64,000 bases of DNA, from assembly GCF_027925445.1 (NCBI RefSeq), contig NZ_AP027149.1, forward strand, positions 2,802,501 through 2,866,500, written 5' to 3'. Positions 16,022 to 25,077 of the stretch are shown here, piece by piece. Each line of letters begins with the position of its first letter. Positions within the stretch are counted from its first letter, which is position 1. This DNA is from Methylocystis bryophila (GTDB lineage: Bacteria > Pseudomonadota > Alphaproteobacteria > Rhizobiales > Beijerinckiaceae). The position numbers and the translations under genes were made by a program. The notes beneath the pieces are model-generated. The model had not been told where the DNA came from, searched no databases, and was given only the letters and a program-made list of their open reading frames with translations.

Positions 16022-17365
16022 ATGCGGGAAGGCAGCCTCGAGGCTCCGACACGGCACGCGCTGGATTGGCGCAGTGAGGATTTTTACGACGAGGCGAAGC
16101 TCGACGCCGAGATTCGGCGCGTCTTCGACATTTGTCACACGTGCCGGCGATGCTTCAACCTGTGCGACAGCTTCCCAAGACTCTTCGACCTTGTCGACGA
16201 GTCTAAGAGCGGCGAGCTCGACACCGTCGCGAGCGCGGACTTCAAGCCCGTCGTCGACGCCTGCACGCTCTGCGACATGTGCTTCATGACGAAGTGCCCC
16301 TATGTGCCGCCCCACGAGTTCAACATCGACTTCCCGCATCTGATGCTGCGCTATCGCGCGGTCGAGGCGAAGAAGAACGGCGTCTCCATCGCCGATCGCA
16401 CGCTCGCCGAAACCGACCGCAACGGCCGGATCGGGACGAAGCTCTCGGGGATCGCCAACTGGGCGACGGCGCTCGGCAACAAGCTGACGCGCAGCCTCGC
16501 CTCGCGGCTTTTTGACCTCAATCCGCAAGCCGCGCTGCCGCCTTTCGCGAGTGAAACGCTCGAAGCCTTCGCGGAGAAAGCTCCGCCACCGGCCTCGCTG
16601 ACCCAGGCCAAAGGCCGCAAGGCCGTGCTCTACGCGACCTGTTACGGCGATTACAACGAGACCTCGATCGGCAAGGCGGCGCTCGCCGTGCTCGCCAAGA
16701 ACGGCGTCGAAATCAAGGTCTTGCATCCCGGCTGCTGCGGCATGCCCAAGCTCGAACAGGGGCTCATCGGCGAAGTCGCCGAGAGCGCGAAGACGGTCGC
16801 CAAGGCCTTCGCGCCGCTGATCGCGGAAGGTTATTCGATCGTGGCGCCGGTTCCCTCCTGCGCGCTGATGCTAAAGTTCGAATGGCCGCTTATCCTGCCC
16901 GATGACGAGGATGTGAAGCGGCTCGCCGCGGCGACACGCGATCTCTCCGAATACATCGTGGACATTGCGCAGAATGAGGGGCTCGCCGAAGGCCTGAAGC
17001 CGCTCGAGGGCGGCGTCGCCTTCCATGTCTCCTGCCATTCGCGCGCGCAAAACATCGGTCAAAAGGGCGCTGAGCTTCTGCGGCTCGTGCCGGCGATGGA
17101 TCTCACCGTCATCGAGCGCTGCTCGGGTCACGGCGGCGCCTGGGGGTGCAAGGGCGAGCACTTTGACATCGCGCTCAAGGTGGGCAAGCCCGTCGCGCGG
17201 CAGGTCGCGGGCTCCGGCAAGAAATATATGGTTTCGGAATGCCCGCTTGCTGGGACGCATATCGAGCAGGGCGTCGAGCGCGTGGCGGGCGAGGGCGAGC
17301 CGAGACCCGAACGTCTCGCGCATCCGATCGAGCTCTTGGCGCGCGCTTATGGCGTAGCGGGGTAG
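16022..17365 (+). CDS. GlpC/HdrD-like Fe-S protein with two CCG domains
   Basis: The 447-residue protein has a ferredoxin-type N-terminus with two cysteine clusters (CHTCRRCFNLCDSFPR near residue 42 and CTLCDMCFMTKCPY near 82), which would bind two [4Fe-4S] clusters. Two C-terminal cysteine-rich domains of the heterodisulfide-reductase/GlpC kind follow: HPGCCGMPKLEQG near 238 and CSGHGGAWGCKGEHF near 365, plus VSCHSRAQN near 338. There is no membrane segment, so it is cytosolic or peripheral. AAGGACGAAG precedes the ATG. It follows rubrerythrin. In related genomes such a pair is, as I recall, often joined by a DUF3501 gene, which here lies 14 kb away at 31404. A redox partner role for rubrerythrin is inferred. 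Confidence 0.85.
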   Translation: MREGSLEAPTRHALDWRSEDFYDEAKLDAEIRRVFDICHTCRRCFNLCDSFPRLFDLVDESKSGELDTVASADFKPVVDACTLCDMCFMTKCPYVPPHEFNIDFPHLMLRYRAVEAKKNGVSIADRTLAETDRNGRIGTKLSGIANWATALGNKLTRSLASRLFDLNPQAALPPFASETLEAFAEKAPPPASLTQAKGRKAVLYATCYGDYNETSIGKAALAVLAKNGVEIKVLHPGCCGMPKLEQGLIGEVAESAKTVAKAFAPLIAEGYSIVAPVPSCALMLKFEWPLILPDDEDVKRLAAATRDLSEYIVDIAQNEGLAEGLKPLEGGVAFHVSCHSRAQNIGQKGAELLRLVPAMDLTVIERCSGHGGAWGCKGEHFDIALKVGKPVARQVAGSGKKYMVSECPLAGTHIEQGVERVAGEGEPRPERLAHPIELLARAYGVAG

Positions 17366-17822
17366 GGGCCAAAACCCAGGCGCCTGCGCGCCCAATCGTC
17401 CGGCCAAAGTCAGCTTTCTAAGGGACTGCGGTCGATGTCCTGAGCCCGGGCATCGGCAACCCGCCACTCGGAGCCCCCCCGGTCCAACGACCGGCGCGGG
17501 TCTTGCCAGCCCCGCCTTCCTCGTCTTCGCGGGCCTGTGGATAAAGGCGCGCGGCTTTCTGGCACGCAACAAATCGACGCGATCGTGAAAGCGGTCACGG
17601 GGCCCGGACAAGGGAATTCTGCCCCTGATAGCGGGCGCGCCTGCCCGCATTTCATCGACGCAAACGCGTTCATCCTTCCAACCCCTCTCCCAACCATCTG
17701 ATATGTTTATGCCCCTTTCGATCCGCACAAGCGTGGCCCCGCTGGCCTCGATCTTGCGGTTTCTTAGTGTCCGTCAATCTCTGCTTCGGCTTTCAGACGA
17801 AAGCTTGACCTCTTCACTGGGG
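17366..17822. other. 457-base stretch without a supportable gene
   Basis: Frames on both strands are open here, but none has a family-like sequence, a good ribosome site or consistent composition. It directly precedes an AAA-ATPase remnant and is probably decayed DNA of the same event. Confidence 0.5.
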
Positions 17823-18134
17823 GACGCGCTCGCGCCGAAACGGGGACTCGACGGGGGCTCGCCGGTGACTGATCGCGTCGTGAGTCAGTTGTTGACCGAG
17901 CTCGATGGCGTCGAAGCGCTTAGGGACGTCTGGGTGATTGCCGCCACAAATCGACTGGACATGATCGACGAGGCGCTTCCGCGCGCAGGTCCACTCGATT
18001 TTCACCTCGAGGTGACGCGACCCGATCGGGTCGCGCGCGTGGCGATTCTGGCGGCCCATCTATGCAAGAAGCCCGTTGATGAAGCCGTCGATCTCACAGC
18101 CTTGGCGGAATTGACGGAGGGATTGTCTGCGGCT
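17823..18134 (+). pseudogene. Remnant of a CDC48/VAT-type AAA ATPase, second ATPase domain
   Basis: About 104 residues match the core of a CDC48-like AAA module: DALAPKRG, then VTDRVVSQLLTELDGVE, WVIAATNRLDMIDEAL, and the downstream LDFHLEVTRPDR. The Walker A motif and the Walker B start (FFDELDAL) are missing, because the frame upstream reads unrelated sequence. The sensor/arginine-finger area reads PRAGPLD where the family has RPGR(F/L)D. After LTEGLSAA the homology stops. It is thus truncated at both ends and mutated at key positions. The following small TPR-like gene may be a surviving neighbour of the original ATPase gene. Confidence 0.7.
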
Positions 18135-18222
18135 CGGGACCGACGCAGCAACTGTGGGCGAGTCTTCGGAAACGCGTGCGACTTTGGCGGCTCAACCAAA
18201 GTCTTAACGAGGGGAGAGTGTC

Positions 18223-18537
18223 ATGGCGTCATACGGCATCCATTGGCGAGAGCGACAAACGAATGCCATTCACCGGAGCCTCGATCACCTGTTGGCCATG
18301 GCGCATCGGTACCGCAAGGAAAGCAATCTGCGGCAGGCGATGGAGATGTACTGGATGTTGTTGGAAGACCACTCCGGGACAGAGCAATCGCTGGAAGCGC
18401 AAGAGAGTCTGCTGGAACTGGCCGAGAGCTACGAACGTGACGAGTGGCGACATACGGCGCGCGCCGTCTACGAGCGTATAGTAAGCACGGCGCTACAATC
18501 CGATGTCCTGTCACAAGAGATCGGTGCGGCCGCATGA
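18223..18537 (+). CDS. Small helical TPR-like protein
   Basis: A 104-residue, mostly helical product with two TPR-like helix pairs (LLAMAHRYRKESNLRQAMEM and LLELAESYERDEWRHTARAV). The ATG follows GGGGAGAG at good distance. No signal peptide or membrane segment. It follows the AAA-ATPase remnant by about 90 bases, so the two were probably once expressed together; in that case it may be an adaptor without its motor. I do not assign a function. Confidence 0.65.
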   Translation: MASYGIHWRERQTNAIHRSLDHLLAMAHRYRKESNLRQAMEMYWMLLEDHSGTEQSLEAQESLLELAESYERDEWRHTARAVYERIVSTALQSDVLSQEIGAAA

Positions 18538-18867
18538 CAACGCAATGATTGCGCTCGGTTTTCGCGCGCAAGGGCTTTCCGCGTCCGATTGAGCGCGGGT
18601 TCTGCGCCGGGTAGAGGCGTTCTGGCCTTAGCTGTGCTGCTCCTCGCGGGCGCGATGAGGCGCTTGCGCGGCTTGTTGGGGAGAGGATCGCGCGGCGCCG
18701 GACCTAAGGGGCTTCAGAAAAGGCGCCCGCCCCGGGCCTCCGAAGGGCGTCGCTTCTGGCGCGCCTCATTCGCCGGCCCTCACGCCGCGTCGCCCGCTTC
18801 TCGAACGCGACATGCGGGCGCATCCACGTCCCTCGCCACGGCGACGGCGTTTCGGTTAGCGCGCCAA

Positions 18868-18888
18868 GCCCGATGCCCGATGCCCGAT
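18868..18888 (+). repeat. Three tandem copies of GCCCGAT
   Basis: Three exact 7-base units in a row in non-coding DNA; a short array prone to slippage. Confidence 0.8.
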
Positions 18889-18959
18889 GCTCCCGCCAGT
18901 CCGGCCGCACGTCAACGGGGCGCGCGCCGCAGGAGGCGCAGCGCAAGCGCCGCGCCAGG

Positions 18960-19097
18960 ATGGGAGCGGAGCCTTCGACGTTGCGCAAGCTCACGCTCGG
19001 CTGCCTCGGGCTCGCCGCGAGCTATCTGATTCTGGCCTTCGCCGCCGCGATCGTCGAAGCCGCGCAGGCGCCGTTGCGGAGGATGCTCTCCGTCTGA
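18960..19097 (+). CDS. Possible 45-residue single-span membrane peptide
   Basis: ATG at 18960 opens a short frame with one clear hydrophobic helix (LGCLGLAASYLILAFAAAIV) between basic ends. The ribosome site is weak and the surrounding DNA is not gene-like, so this may be chance. Confidence 0.2.
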   Translation: MGAEPSTLRKLTLGCLGLAASYLILAFAAAIVEAAQAPLRRMLSV

Positions 19098-19417
19098 GGC
19101 TCGGCGAGCTTCGCGACGACGGCGTTCGCTGGGGGCAACACGTCGCCCTTGCAGGAATCGAAGGAATCGAAGATGAGCGAGCTAAAAAAGCTAGCGCCAT
19201 TCCCGCGAGCAGCTCTGGAGGTTGAGCACGCAAGCCAGGAGTGACGCAAGGAGGGCGTGCTCCCTTGCAAGACTTGGTCGGCCATCCGATCGCGTCTGCT
19301 CTCCTCTCCGGAACGCGGAAAGGCTGAGCCGGGCGAAAGAGGCGTCAAGACGGACCGCTGTCGCAGGAGCCGGCGCACCGCGAGAAGGCGGCTCGCGCGG
19401 CAGAATGCGCGTCCCCG

Positions 19418-21748
19418 TCAATTCGGCGCATCCTTCAACTCTAAGCTGGAGCAGACAGGCTTCGTTCGGCGCAGCGAGCCCAGGAGCTCCTGCAGGACTT
19501 TGAACTCCACGGGCTTCCTCAGATGCTCGTCGAAGCCCGCCTCCAGCGTGCTGAGGCGGTGTTTCGCCTGACCAAAGCCCGTCAGAGCGATCAGCAGGAG
19601 GTCTCGCCCGCCGGGGAGCTGACGCAGCCGGCTGGCGGTCTCGTAGCCGTCCATATCGGGCATCATGAGGTCGAGAAACACCACCTCGGGCTTGAACGCC
19701 GCCGCTATCTGCAGCGCCGATTGCCCGCCATAGGCTGCGCGAGCGTTAGCGTCCAAGGTTTCCAGCAGTAGGGTGAGGCTGTCGGCGACGTCCCGATTGT
19801 CGTCCACCACCAGGACGCGCGGCGCGGCAAATAAATTCGCCGTCGGTTTTGCGGTTTCGGCGTCCGGCAAGGGAAGGCGGACGATGAACTCGCTGCCCAG
19901 CCCGGAACCTTCGCTGCGGGCCTCCACTTGGCCGCCATGCAATTCGACGAGCTTGCGCACCAGCGCCAAGCCAACGCCCAGTCCACGCTTGGAATGCCCA
20001 AAGCTGTTGTCGATTTGACTGAAGAGGTCGAACACGCGGGTCAATTGGCTTTTGGGGACGCCGATGCCGTTGTCGCGAACGCGAATGACGGCGTAGCCAT
20101 CCTCAACGCGAGCCGAGATCTCGATGCGCCCGCCGGGCTCGGTGAATTTGCAGGCGTTGCTGAGCAGATTGGTCACCACCTGGACGAGGCGCGTAGGATC
20201 TGCGTCAAGCAACAAGGACTCGGATGGAAGCGAAATCGTTAAGCGATGTCCGAACTCGGCGAAGAACGACTGACTCGCCGCCACTCCGTCGTTGACGGCC
20301 TGGGCCAGGTCGATGCGCTCCGTGCGCAGCTCGATCAACCCCTGGTTCACGCGGGAGACTTCCAGCAGATCATCCACCAGCCGCACCAGATGACTGGCTT
20401 GACGCGCCATCATCTCATACACCCGCAGCGTTTTAGAGGCGTCCGCGCCGCCCGCTTGCAATATCTGCAATCCGTTCACGATAGGCGCCAAGGGATTGCG
20501 CAGCTCGTGGGCGAGCATCGCCAGGAATTCGTCCTTGCGGCGGTCCACCAGCCGGAGAGCGTCCTCGACGGCTTTGCGGTCCGTGATGTCGGTGACGCAC
20601 GCTACCCAGCCGACGACCCGGCCTTCGGCGTCGCAGTCCGGCGTGTAGCTGATGCGCAGGTATCGCTGACCTGTGTCGCTAAATGGAACTTCGGCTTCGT
20701 AGACGACATTCTCGCCGCGTAGCGCGCGCTCGACATACGGCCGAATCCTCTCGCAGGTTTCGGCGCCCACGACCTCGACGAGAGGCCGACCAATGATTTG
20801 AGCGAGCGGTTTGCCGGTGATCTTGGCGTAGGCCGGGTTGGCGGACAGATAGACCCAGTCGCGGCTACATCGGATGAGGCCGACATCGGCGTTGTTCGAG
20901 ACGCGCCGCAAGCGCTCCTCGCTCTCGCGCAGCGCGTTCTCGGTCCGCTTGCGGTCGGTGATATCGAGGCCTTCGCAGAGAAAGAACTCGACCTGCCCCT
21001 CATCGTCCCGAAGCGCCGTCACGGCGTTGAGGGCGTAGCGTACCGCGCCATCGCTTGTTTGATATTCGACTTCGTCGCGGGACGCGCCGGGACGCTCCAG
21101 CGCCTCCTCGAACTGTCGCCGCCAGCGTGCGCGCACTTCCGGCAGATCCCGCAACCAGGGGCTGTCGAGGAAGAACTCGCCGATGACATCCTCGGCCGCC
21201 ACCCCGGTCCCGCGAAGAACGGAATCGCTAATTTCAACGATGCGTCCCTCCGGGCTCAACAACGTTGTATACAGGAACTGATAATCGAAGATTGCGCGGC
21301 GGCGCCGTTCGCTCGCACGCAAGGCCCTCATCGCTTGCTTGGATTCGGTGATGTCGATGCAGATGCCGAACCACTCGACGATCTCGCCCTCGGCATCGCG
21401 AATCGGCGCGGCCCGCACGCTCATCCAACGCCACTCGCCGTCGTGACGACGGATGCGCTGCTCGTTTTGATATGACTCGCCCTGCGCCACCGCCGCCCGC
21501 CACGCCGAGGCCGTAGCGACGCGGTCCTCTGGATGAACGGCGTGCAACCAGCCGTCTCCCATCATTTCCTCGCCCGTCTGTCCCGTGAAGGCCATCCAAT
21601 CCGCTTGCGGCTCGTCGACGCGGCCGGAGGGCGGGCAGGTCCAGCTCACCGCGCCAACTGCGTTGACCAGGGCGCGCAGGCGCAGCTCGCTACTTCGCGC
21701 CTCGGTCTCGGCCTGATTCTGCATCAAAGACCCATTCCCCATACCCAT
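19418..21748 (-). CDS. Hybrid sensor histidine kinase with three PAS domains and a receiver
   Basis: The kinase is cytoplasmic: no membrane segment is seen. Using the ATG at 21748 it has 776 residues. Three PAS/PAC units cover about residues 15-140, 150-275 and 280-400. A HisKA domain holds the phosphoacceptor His in AHELRNPLAPIVNGLQIL (about 425), and the ATPase domain shows NLLSNACKFTEPGG (about 545), DNGIGVP and GLGVGLALVRKLVELHGG. A C-terminal receiver domain (VLVVDDNRDVADS, with the acceptor Asp in FLDLMMPDMDGYE) ends the protein. The frame extends to 21904, but that part lacks protein-like character. No separate output protein is adjacent, so phosphotransfer or in-cis control is likely. 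The signal is unknown. Confidence 0.9.
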   Translation of the reverse strand: MGMGNGSLMQNQAETEARSSELRLRALVNAVGAVSWTCPPSGRVDEPQADWMAFTGQTGEEMMGDGWLHAVHPEDRVATASAWRAAVAQGESYQNEQRIRRHDGEWRWMSVRAAPIRDAEGEIVEWFGICIDITESKQAMRALRASERRRRAIFDYQFLYTTLLSPEGRIVEISDSVLRGTGVAAEDVIGEFFLDSPWLRDLPEVRARWRRQFEEALERPGASRDEVEYQTSDGAVRYALNAVTALRDDEGQVEFFLCEGLDITDRKRTENALRESEERLRRVSNNADVGLIRCSRDWVYLSANPAYAKITGKPLAQIIGRPLVEVVGAETCERIRPYVERALRGENVVYEAEVPFSDTGQRYLRISYTPDCDAEGRVVGWVACVTDITDRKAVEDALRLVDRRKDEFLAMLAHELRNPLAPIVNGLQILQAGGADASKTLRVYEMMARQASHLVRLVDDLLEVSRVNQGLIELRTERIDLAQAVNDGVAASQSFFAEFGHRLTISLPSESLLLDADPTRLVQVVTNLLSNACKFTEPGGRIEISARVEDGYAVIRVRDNGIGVPKSQLTRVFDLFSQIDNSFGHSKRGLGVGLALVRKLVELHGGQVEARSEGSGLGSEFIVRLPLPDAETAKPTANLFAAPRVLVVDDNRDVADSLTLLLETLDANARAAYGGQSALQIAAAFKPEVVFLDLMMPDMDGYETASRLRQLPGGRDLLLIALTGFGQAKHRLSTLEAGFDEHLRKPVEFKVLQELLGSLRRTKPVCSSLELKDAPN

Positions 21749-21995
21749 TCTGCCAATTTCTTGATCGCTAAATTTCGCCTGATAATCCGCTTTGATTGAA
21801 GCGTCTTGGCGATTTACTCGGCAATTGTAAACCGATCCTGCGTCGATCGCACGCGGAGATTGAGGCTGACGCGTCGCTTGCGGCGCAGACGCCCATCGCG
21901 ACACCTTTTCAGCGATCGTTCACCCTTCATTCAGCAATGTCGGCGAGAATGGTGGCGTGTAGGCGCAAAGCGCGTTGTCGTCAAAGGAAAAGCCG

Positions 21996-22295
21996 ATGAA
22001 AATAGCCGTGGTCGCCACCTCTCTGGCGCTCGCTCTTTGCTACGCTTCCCCAATGGGCGTGACGCCGGCTCGGGCCGATTCCGCGGGCGCGGCTGTGGCG
22101 GCCGGAATCGGCGGCTTCGCGCTCGGAGCCATCGCTGGCGGCGCGCTCGCGCGCCCAGCGCCTCCCGCTTATTATCCCGCGCCCACGCCGGTCTATGTCG
22201 CTCCGCCGCCGCCGCGCTGCTGGACTGAAAGTCGTCCGCTTTTCGACGAATACGGCTATGTGGTCGGCTATCGCCCGCGTCGCGTTTGCGAGTAG
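21996..22295 (+). CDS. Small exported glycine-zipper protein
   Basis: 99 residues, with AAGGAA before the ATG. A signal peptide (residues 1-28, ending in TPARA) is followed by an Ala/Gly-rich hydrophobic stretch (AAVAAGIGGFALGAIAGGAL), a Pro/Tyr-rich linker and a CWTESRPLFDEYGYVVGYRPRRVC end with two cysteines. This layout is common among short envelope proteins of Rhizobiales of unknown role. Expected in the periplasm or outer membrane. Confidence 0.75.
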   Translation: MKIAVVATSLALALCYASPMGVTPARADSAGAAVAAGIGGFALGAIAGGALARPAPPAYYPAPTPVYVAPPPPRCWTESRPLFDEYGYVVGYRPRRVCE

Positions 22296-22316
22296 CGGCG
22301 CGATCGGGAACGCTCG

Positions 22317-24002
22317 TCAGGGTATTGCGGGCGAGGGGACTTGCAATACGTGACCCGGTTGAAGCCGTCGGAAGTCAAATCCCGGATTGGCGGCGACGAT
22401 CTCTCGCCAGCGGGTTCCGTCGCGATAAAGCTTGAAGGCGATTCTCCAGGGCGAGTCGCCGCTGACGACTATGTAGCGCGCAAGCGACCTTGCCTTGCCT
22501 GAGGAGGCTTCCCTCGGCGGCGCGCCGGAGGCTTGCTGCTCCGCCGCATCGGCTCTGGGAGGCGAGGGCGCAGCAACTGCCTGCGGAGGCGCCTCTTCCA
22601 CGACGTCAAAGTCGCCGTGCAGCATCCCCATCCAGCAGCTCCAGGGAATATGGCCCAGCTTGTCGGGCGTGAATTCAATGGTTTGGAGCCCTGGCTTCAC
22701 GTCGAATTCGAGATCGTAGCTCGGGACGACGATGCGACGATTGCAGGCGGTGACCTGCTTTCCGCGGATGATCCATTTGACCCGCGCGCCCCGGACGAGC
22801 ACGAAGTGGCTCGGCGCATAGCCGGACTCGTTCACCTCCATCTCTATGATCTGGTCGGCCGGCGGAGGCCGAGCGACGGCGGACTCTGACGGACCAGCCG
22901 CCATGCTCTTCGACGACTCGTGCACGAGCGCCGCGTGCGGCTCGGTGGGATGAAAGGCGCCGGCGTTTTTTAACGCCGTGATCATGGAGCGCAGATCGGC
23001 GCCCGAACCGGTCAAAATCAAGCCGCGGTTGATCATCACCGCGCCGAGCACGATGACGATGGCGCCGGACAGCCGCAACAGCCGGTGCGTCACGCTGCTC
23101 GAGATCAGCGTCGCCAGAACGCCGAAGCTCATCAGCACGGGCAAAGTCCCGACGCCGAAGGCGAACAGCATCTTCGCGCCTTCGACGGCGCTCCCTGTTC
23201 CCGCCGCCATCACATACATTGCTTGCAGCGGCCCGCAGGCGATCATCAGCCCGTTCAACATGCCGATGACGAAAGGCCGATGTCGGGAGCGTGCCTCCTC
23301 CGCATAGATGAAATTCTGCAACGGGCGGGGAAGCCCAAGACGCAACCGACGCAGCGGGGCGAATAGCCCCAGCATGTTCAAACCGAAGACGATCAGGAAC
23401 GCGCCAGCGAGCGCCCCGGCAACGCCCCGCACCATGGGGGTGAAGGCGATGAAGCCGCCGAGCAGGCCGAAGCTCGCGCCGATCAGCGTGTAGGAGACTG
23501 TTTTACCGGCGCCGTAAAGCGCATGCGAGAGATAGGAGCTGCGTCCTGCGCTCGCGTCATCGGCCGTATAGCTCAAGACGAAGCCGCCGCACATGCCGAC
23601 GCAGTGGAATCCCGTCAGAAGCCCGAGCATGAAAATCAAGTCGAGGCTCAGGTGCTGGGTGATGTCGGGCTCGCCGCCTTTGCTGATCCATTCCGTATCG
23701 AAGAAAATAATCAGCAGGACGCCCATCAGGCCGATCAGCAAACCGGCAAATCTCTCCAGGGGACCGCGCCGCCGCTTAGGATTGTGCTGCTCATAGGTGC
23801 GATAGCCGGCGCGTTCGATCCTCTCGCGTATCGCGCCGAGATCCGTCAGAGTCGAATCGAAGGCGACGCTCACCGTTTCCGTCGGATAATCGGCTTTGAC
23901 GCTTCGCACCCCCTCGAGCTTGCCGAGCCCGACCTCGATGACGCGCTCGCAACCGTGGCAATGCATGCCATGCGCATGCAAGACGACGTCGGTGTCGCTC
24001 AT
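22317..24002 (-). CDS. HMA–DsbD/SafE-type membrane–cupredoxin–LysM fusion protein
   Basis: Four modules lie in one 561-residue protein. Residues 5-70 form a heavy-metal-associated domain with the metal motif MHCHGC. Residues about 85-330 are a six-helix sulfite exporter/DsbD-2-like membrane unit beginning with a hydrophobic anchor and containing GFHCVGMCGGF. Residues about 375-455 form a cupredoxin-like domain (EFTPDKLGHIPWSCWMGMLH) whose Cys, Trp and Met/His could bind copper. After a Pro/Ala linker, a LysM domain (YIVVSGDSPWRIAFKLYRDG...VLQVP) ends the protein. The first three modules occur together in copper-handling membrane proteins; the LysM tail would tie the periplasmic end to peptidoglycan. 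It stands alone, with no copper operon seen next to it. Confidence 0.85.
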   Translation of the reverse strand: MSDTDVVLHAHGMHCHGCERVIEVGLGKLEGVRSVKADYPTETVSVAFDSTLTDLGAIRERIERAGYRTYEQHNPKRRRGPLERFAGLLIGLMGVLLIIFFDTEWISKGGEPDITQHLSLDLIFMLGLLTGFHCVGMCGGFVLSYTADDASAGRSSYLSHALYGAGKTVSYTLIGASFGLLGGFIAFTPMVRGVAGALAGAFLIVFGLNMLGLFAPLRRLRLGLPRPLQNFIYAEEARSRHRPFVIGMLNGLMIACGPLQAMYVMAAGTGSAVEGAKMLFAFGVGTLPVLMSFGVLATLISSSVTHRLLRLSGAIVIVLGAVMINRGLILTGSGADLRSMITALKNAGAFHPTEPHAALVHESSKSMAAGPSESAVARPPPADQIIEMEVNESGYAPSHFVLVRGARVKWIIRGKQVTACNRRIVVPSYDLEFDVKPGLQTIEFTPDKLGHIPWSCWMGMLHGDFDVVEEAPPQAVAAPSPPRADAAEQQASGAPPREASSGKARSLARYIVVSGDSPWRIAFKLYRDGTRWREIVAANPGFDFRRLQPGHVLQVPSPAIP

Positions 24003-24287
24003 TGCGGCGGTCTCAGGTCGAGTTCAGACGCCAAATCGGTTTCTCGCTCGGTCACAGAGTGGGCGCTTTTCGCGGATCTCGACGCAACGCGTCAGCCCGG
24101 CCGAACCGCTGCTCAAATATTCGCCGAGCTCGGGGCGCGGAGCAATCCCCGCCGCGCGCGCCTCCTTGGTCCGTATTTGTACGAGAACGCAGAGAGCGCA
24201 AAGACGCTATCTGGCAAAGGAGGTTGAAACACCGGAACGCGAAGTCACGCAGGCAGCGGTTGAGCAAGTGGGCGACGGGAAAACGCG
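24003..24287. other. 285-base spacer between divergent genes
   Basis: No gene is supported. It must hold the promoters of the copper-type fusion protein (leftward) and the DUF1614 gene (rightward); no consensus box was recognised. Confidence 0.4.
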
Positions 24288-25019
24288 ATGACTTCGAACC
24301 ATGTGCAATATCTGCCGGTCAACCCCATTCTCTTCACGATTCTGCTCAGCGTCGCCGCGGCCCTTTTTCTGTTGGTGCAATTCGGCATTCTCAATTACGC
24401 CTACCGGCGCCTCGGGCTTTCGCCGAACTCCGCCTTCATGCTGCTCTTGGCGTCATTGGTGGGAAGCTATGTCAATATTCCTCTGGCGCAGCTGCCCAGC
24501 GAGCATCTCGAAGCGCAACATGCTGTGGACCTCTTCGGCATGCGCTATTCTTTGCCGATCGAGGTTGACTGGCCTGGCACCGTCGTCGCTGTGAACGTTG
24601 GGGGAGCGGTTGTTCCCCTTTTTCTGTCGCTCTACCTGCTTGTGCACAACCGCATCTGGATCAAAGGGCTTATCGGCGCCGCGATCGTCACGGCGGCCGT
24701 GCATGCGATGGCGCGGCCGGTATCGGGCGTTGGCGTGACCGTGCCGATGTTCGTGCCGCCCATCGTCACAGCGATCGTCGCCGTGGTGCTCTCGCGAGAC
24801 CATGCGGCGCCCGTCGCCTATGTTTCTGGCAGCCTCGGCACGCTGATCGGCGCCGACATCATGAACCTGGGCGCCATTAACGGTCTCGGGGCGCCGATCG
24901 CCTCGATTGGCGGCGCCGGGACATTCGATGGGGTTTTTGTCGTCGGCGTCGTCGCCGTCTTGCTCGCAGGACTGCGGCGAAGCCGGCCGCGGACGACCGC
25001 TTCGTCGCCCTGGACCTAA
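24288..25019 (+). CDS. DUF1614-type multi-pass membrane protein
   Basis: 243 residues with about seven hydrophobic helices and conserved-looking loops: PSEHLEAQHAVDLFGMRYSLP in a cytoplasmic or periplasmic loop, VGVTVPMFVPPIVTAIVA, and YVSGSLGTLIGADIMNLGAI near the end. The GTLIGADIMNL block is what I associate with the DUF1614 family, whose role is unknown. GGGAAAACGCG precedes the ATG. It stands alone between divergent and convergent neighbours. Confidence 0.75.
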   Translation: MTSNHVQYLPVNPILFTILLSVAAALFLLVQFGILNYAYRRLGLSPNSAFMLLLASLVGSYVNIPLAQLPSEHLEAQHAVDLFGMRYSLPIEVDWPGTVVAVNVGGAVVPLFLSLYLLVHNRIWIKGLIGAAIVTAAVHAMARPVSGVGVTVPMFVPPIVTAIVAVVLSRDHAAPVAYVSGSLGTLIGADIMNLGAINGLGAPIASIGGAGTFDGVFVVGVVAVLLAGLRRSRPRTTASSPWT

Positions 25020-25077
25020 CTTGAAGACAGCGAGAGCGAGTCCAGTTCGATCGTGTGATTCGCGATCGAGACGCCCT

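Larger units (their letters stand above)
18538..19417. other. 880-base region without a confident gene
   Basis: It holds a triple GCCCGAT heptamer (18868-18888) and short open frames on both strands with no family resemblance. The least implausible is at 18960-19097, listed separately. No transposase, RNA gene or clear terminator was seen. Confidence 0.5.

Noticed and set aside
18589..19029. Rightward open frame of about 146 codons
   Set aside because: Arg/Ala-rich throughout, no ribosome site, no domain; likely composition-driven.
21749..21904. 52-residue N-terminal extension of the histidine kinase
   Set aside because: The sequence looks intergenic, without PAS or membrane features; the ATG cluster at 21724-21748 is a better start region.
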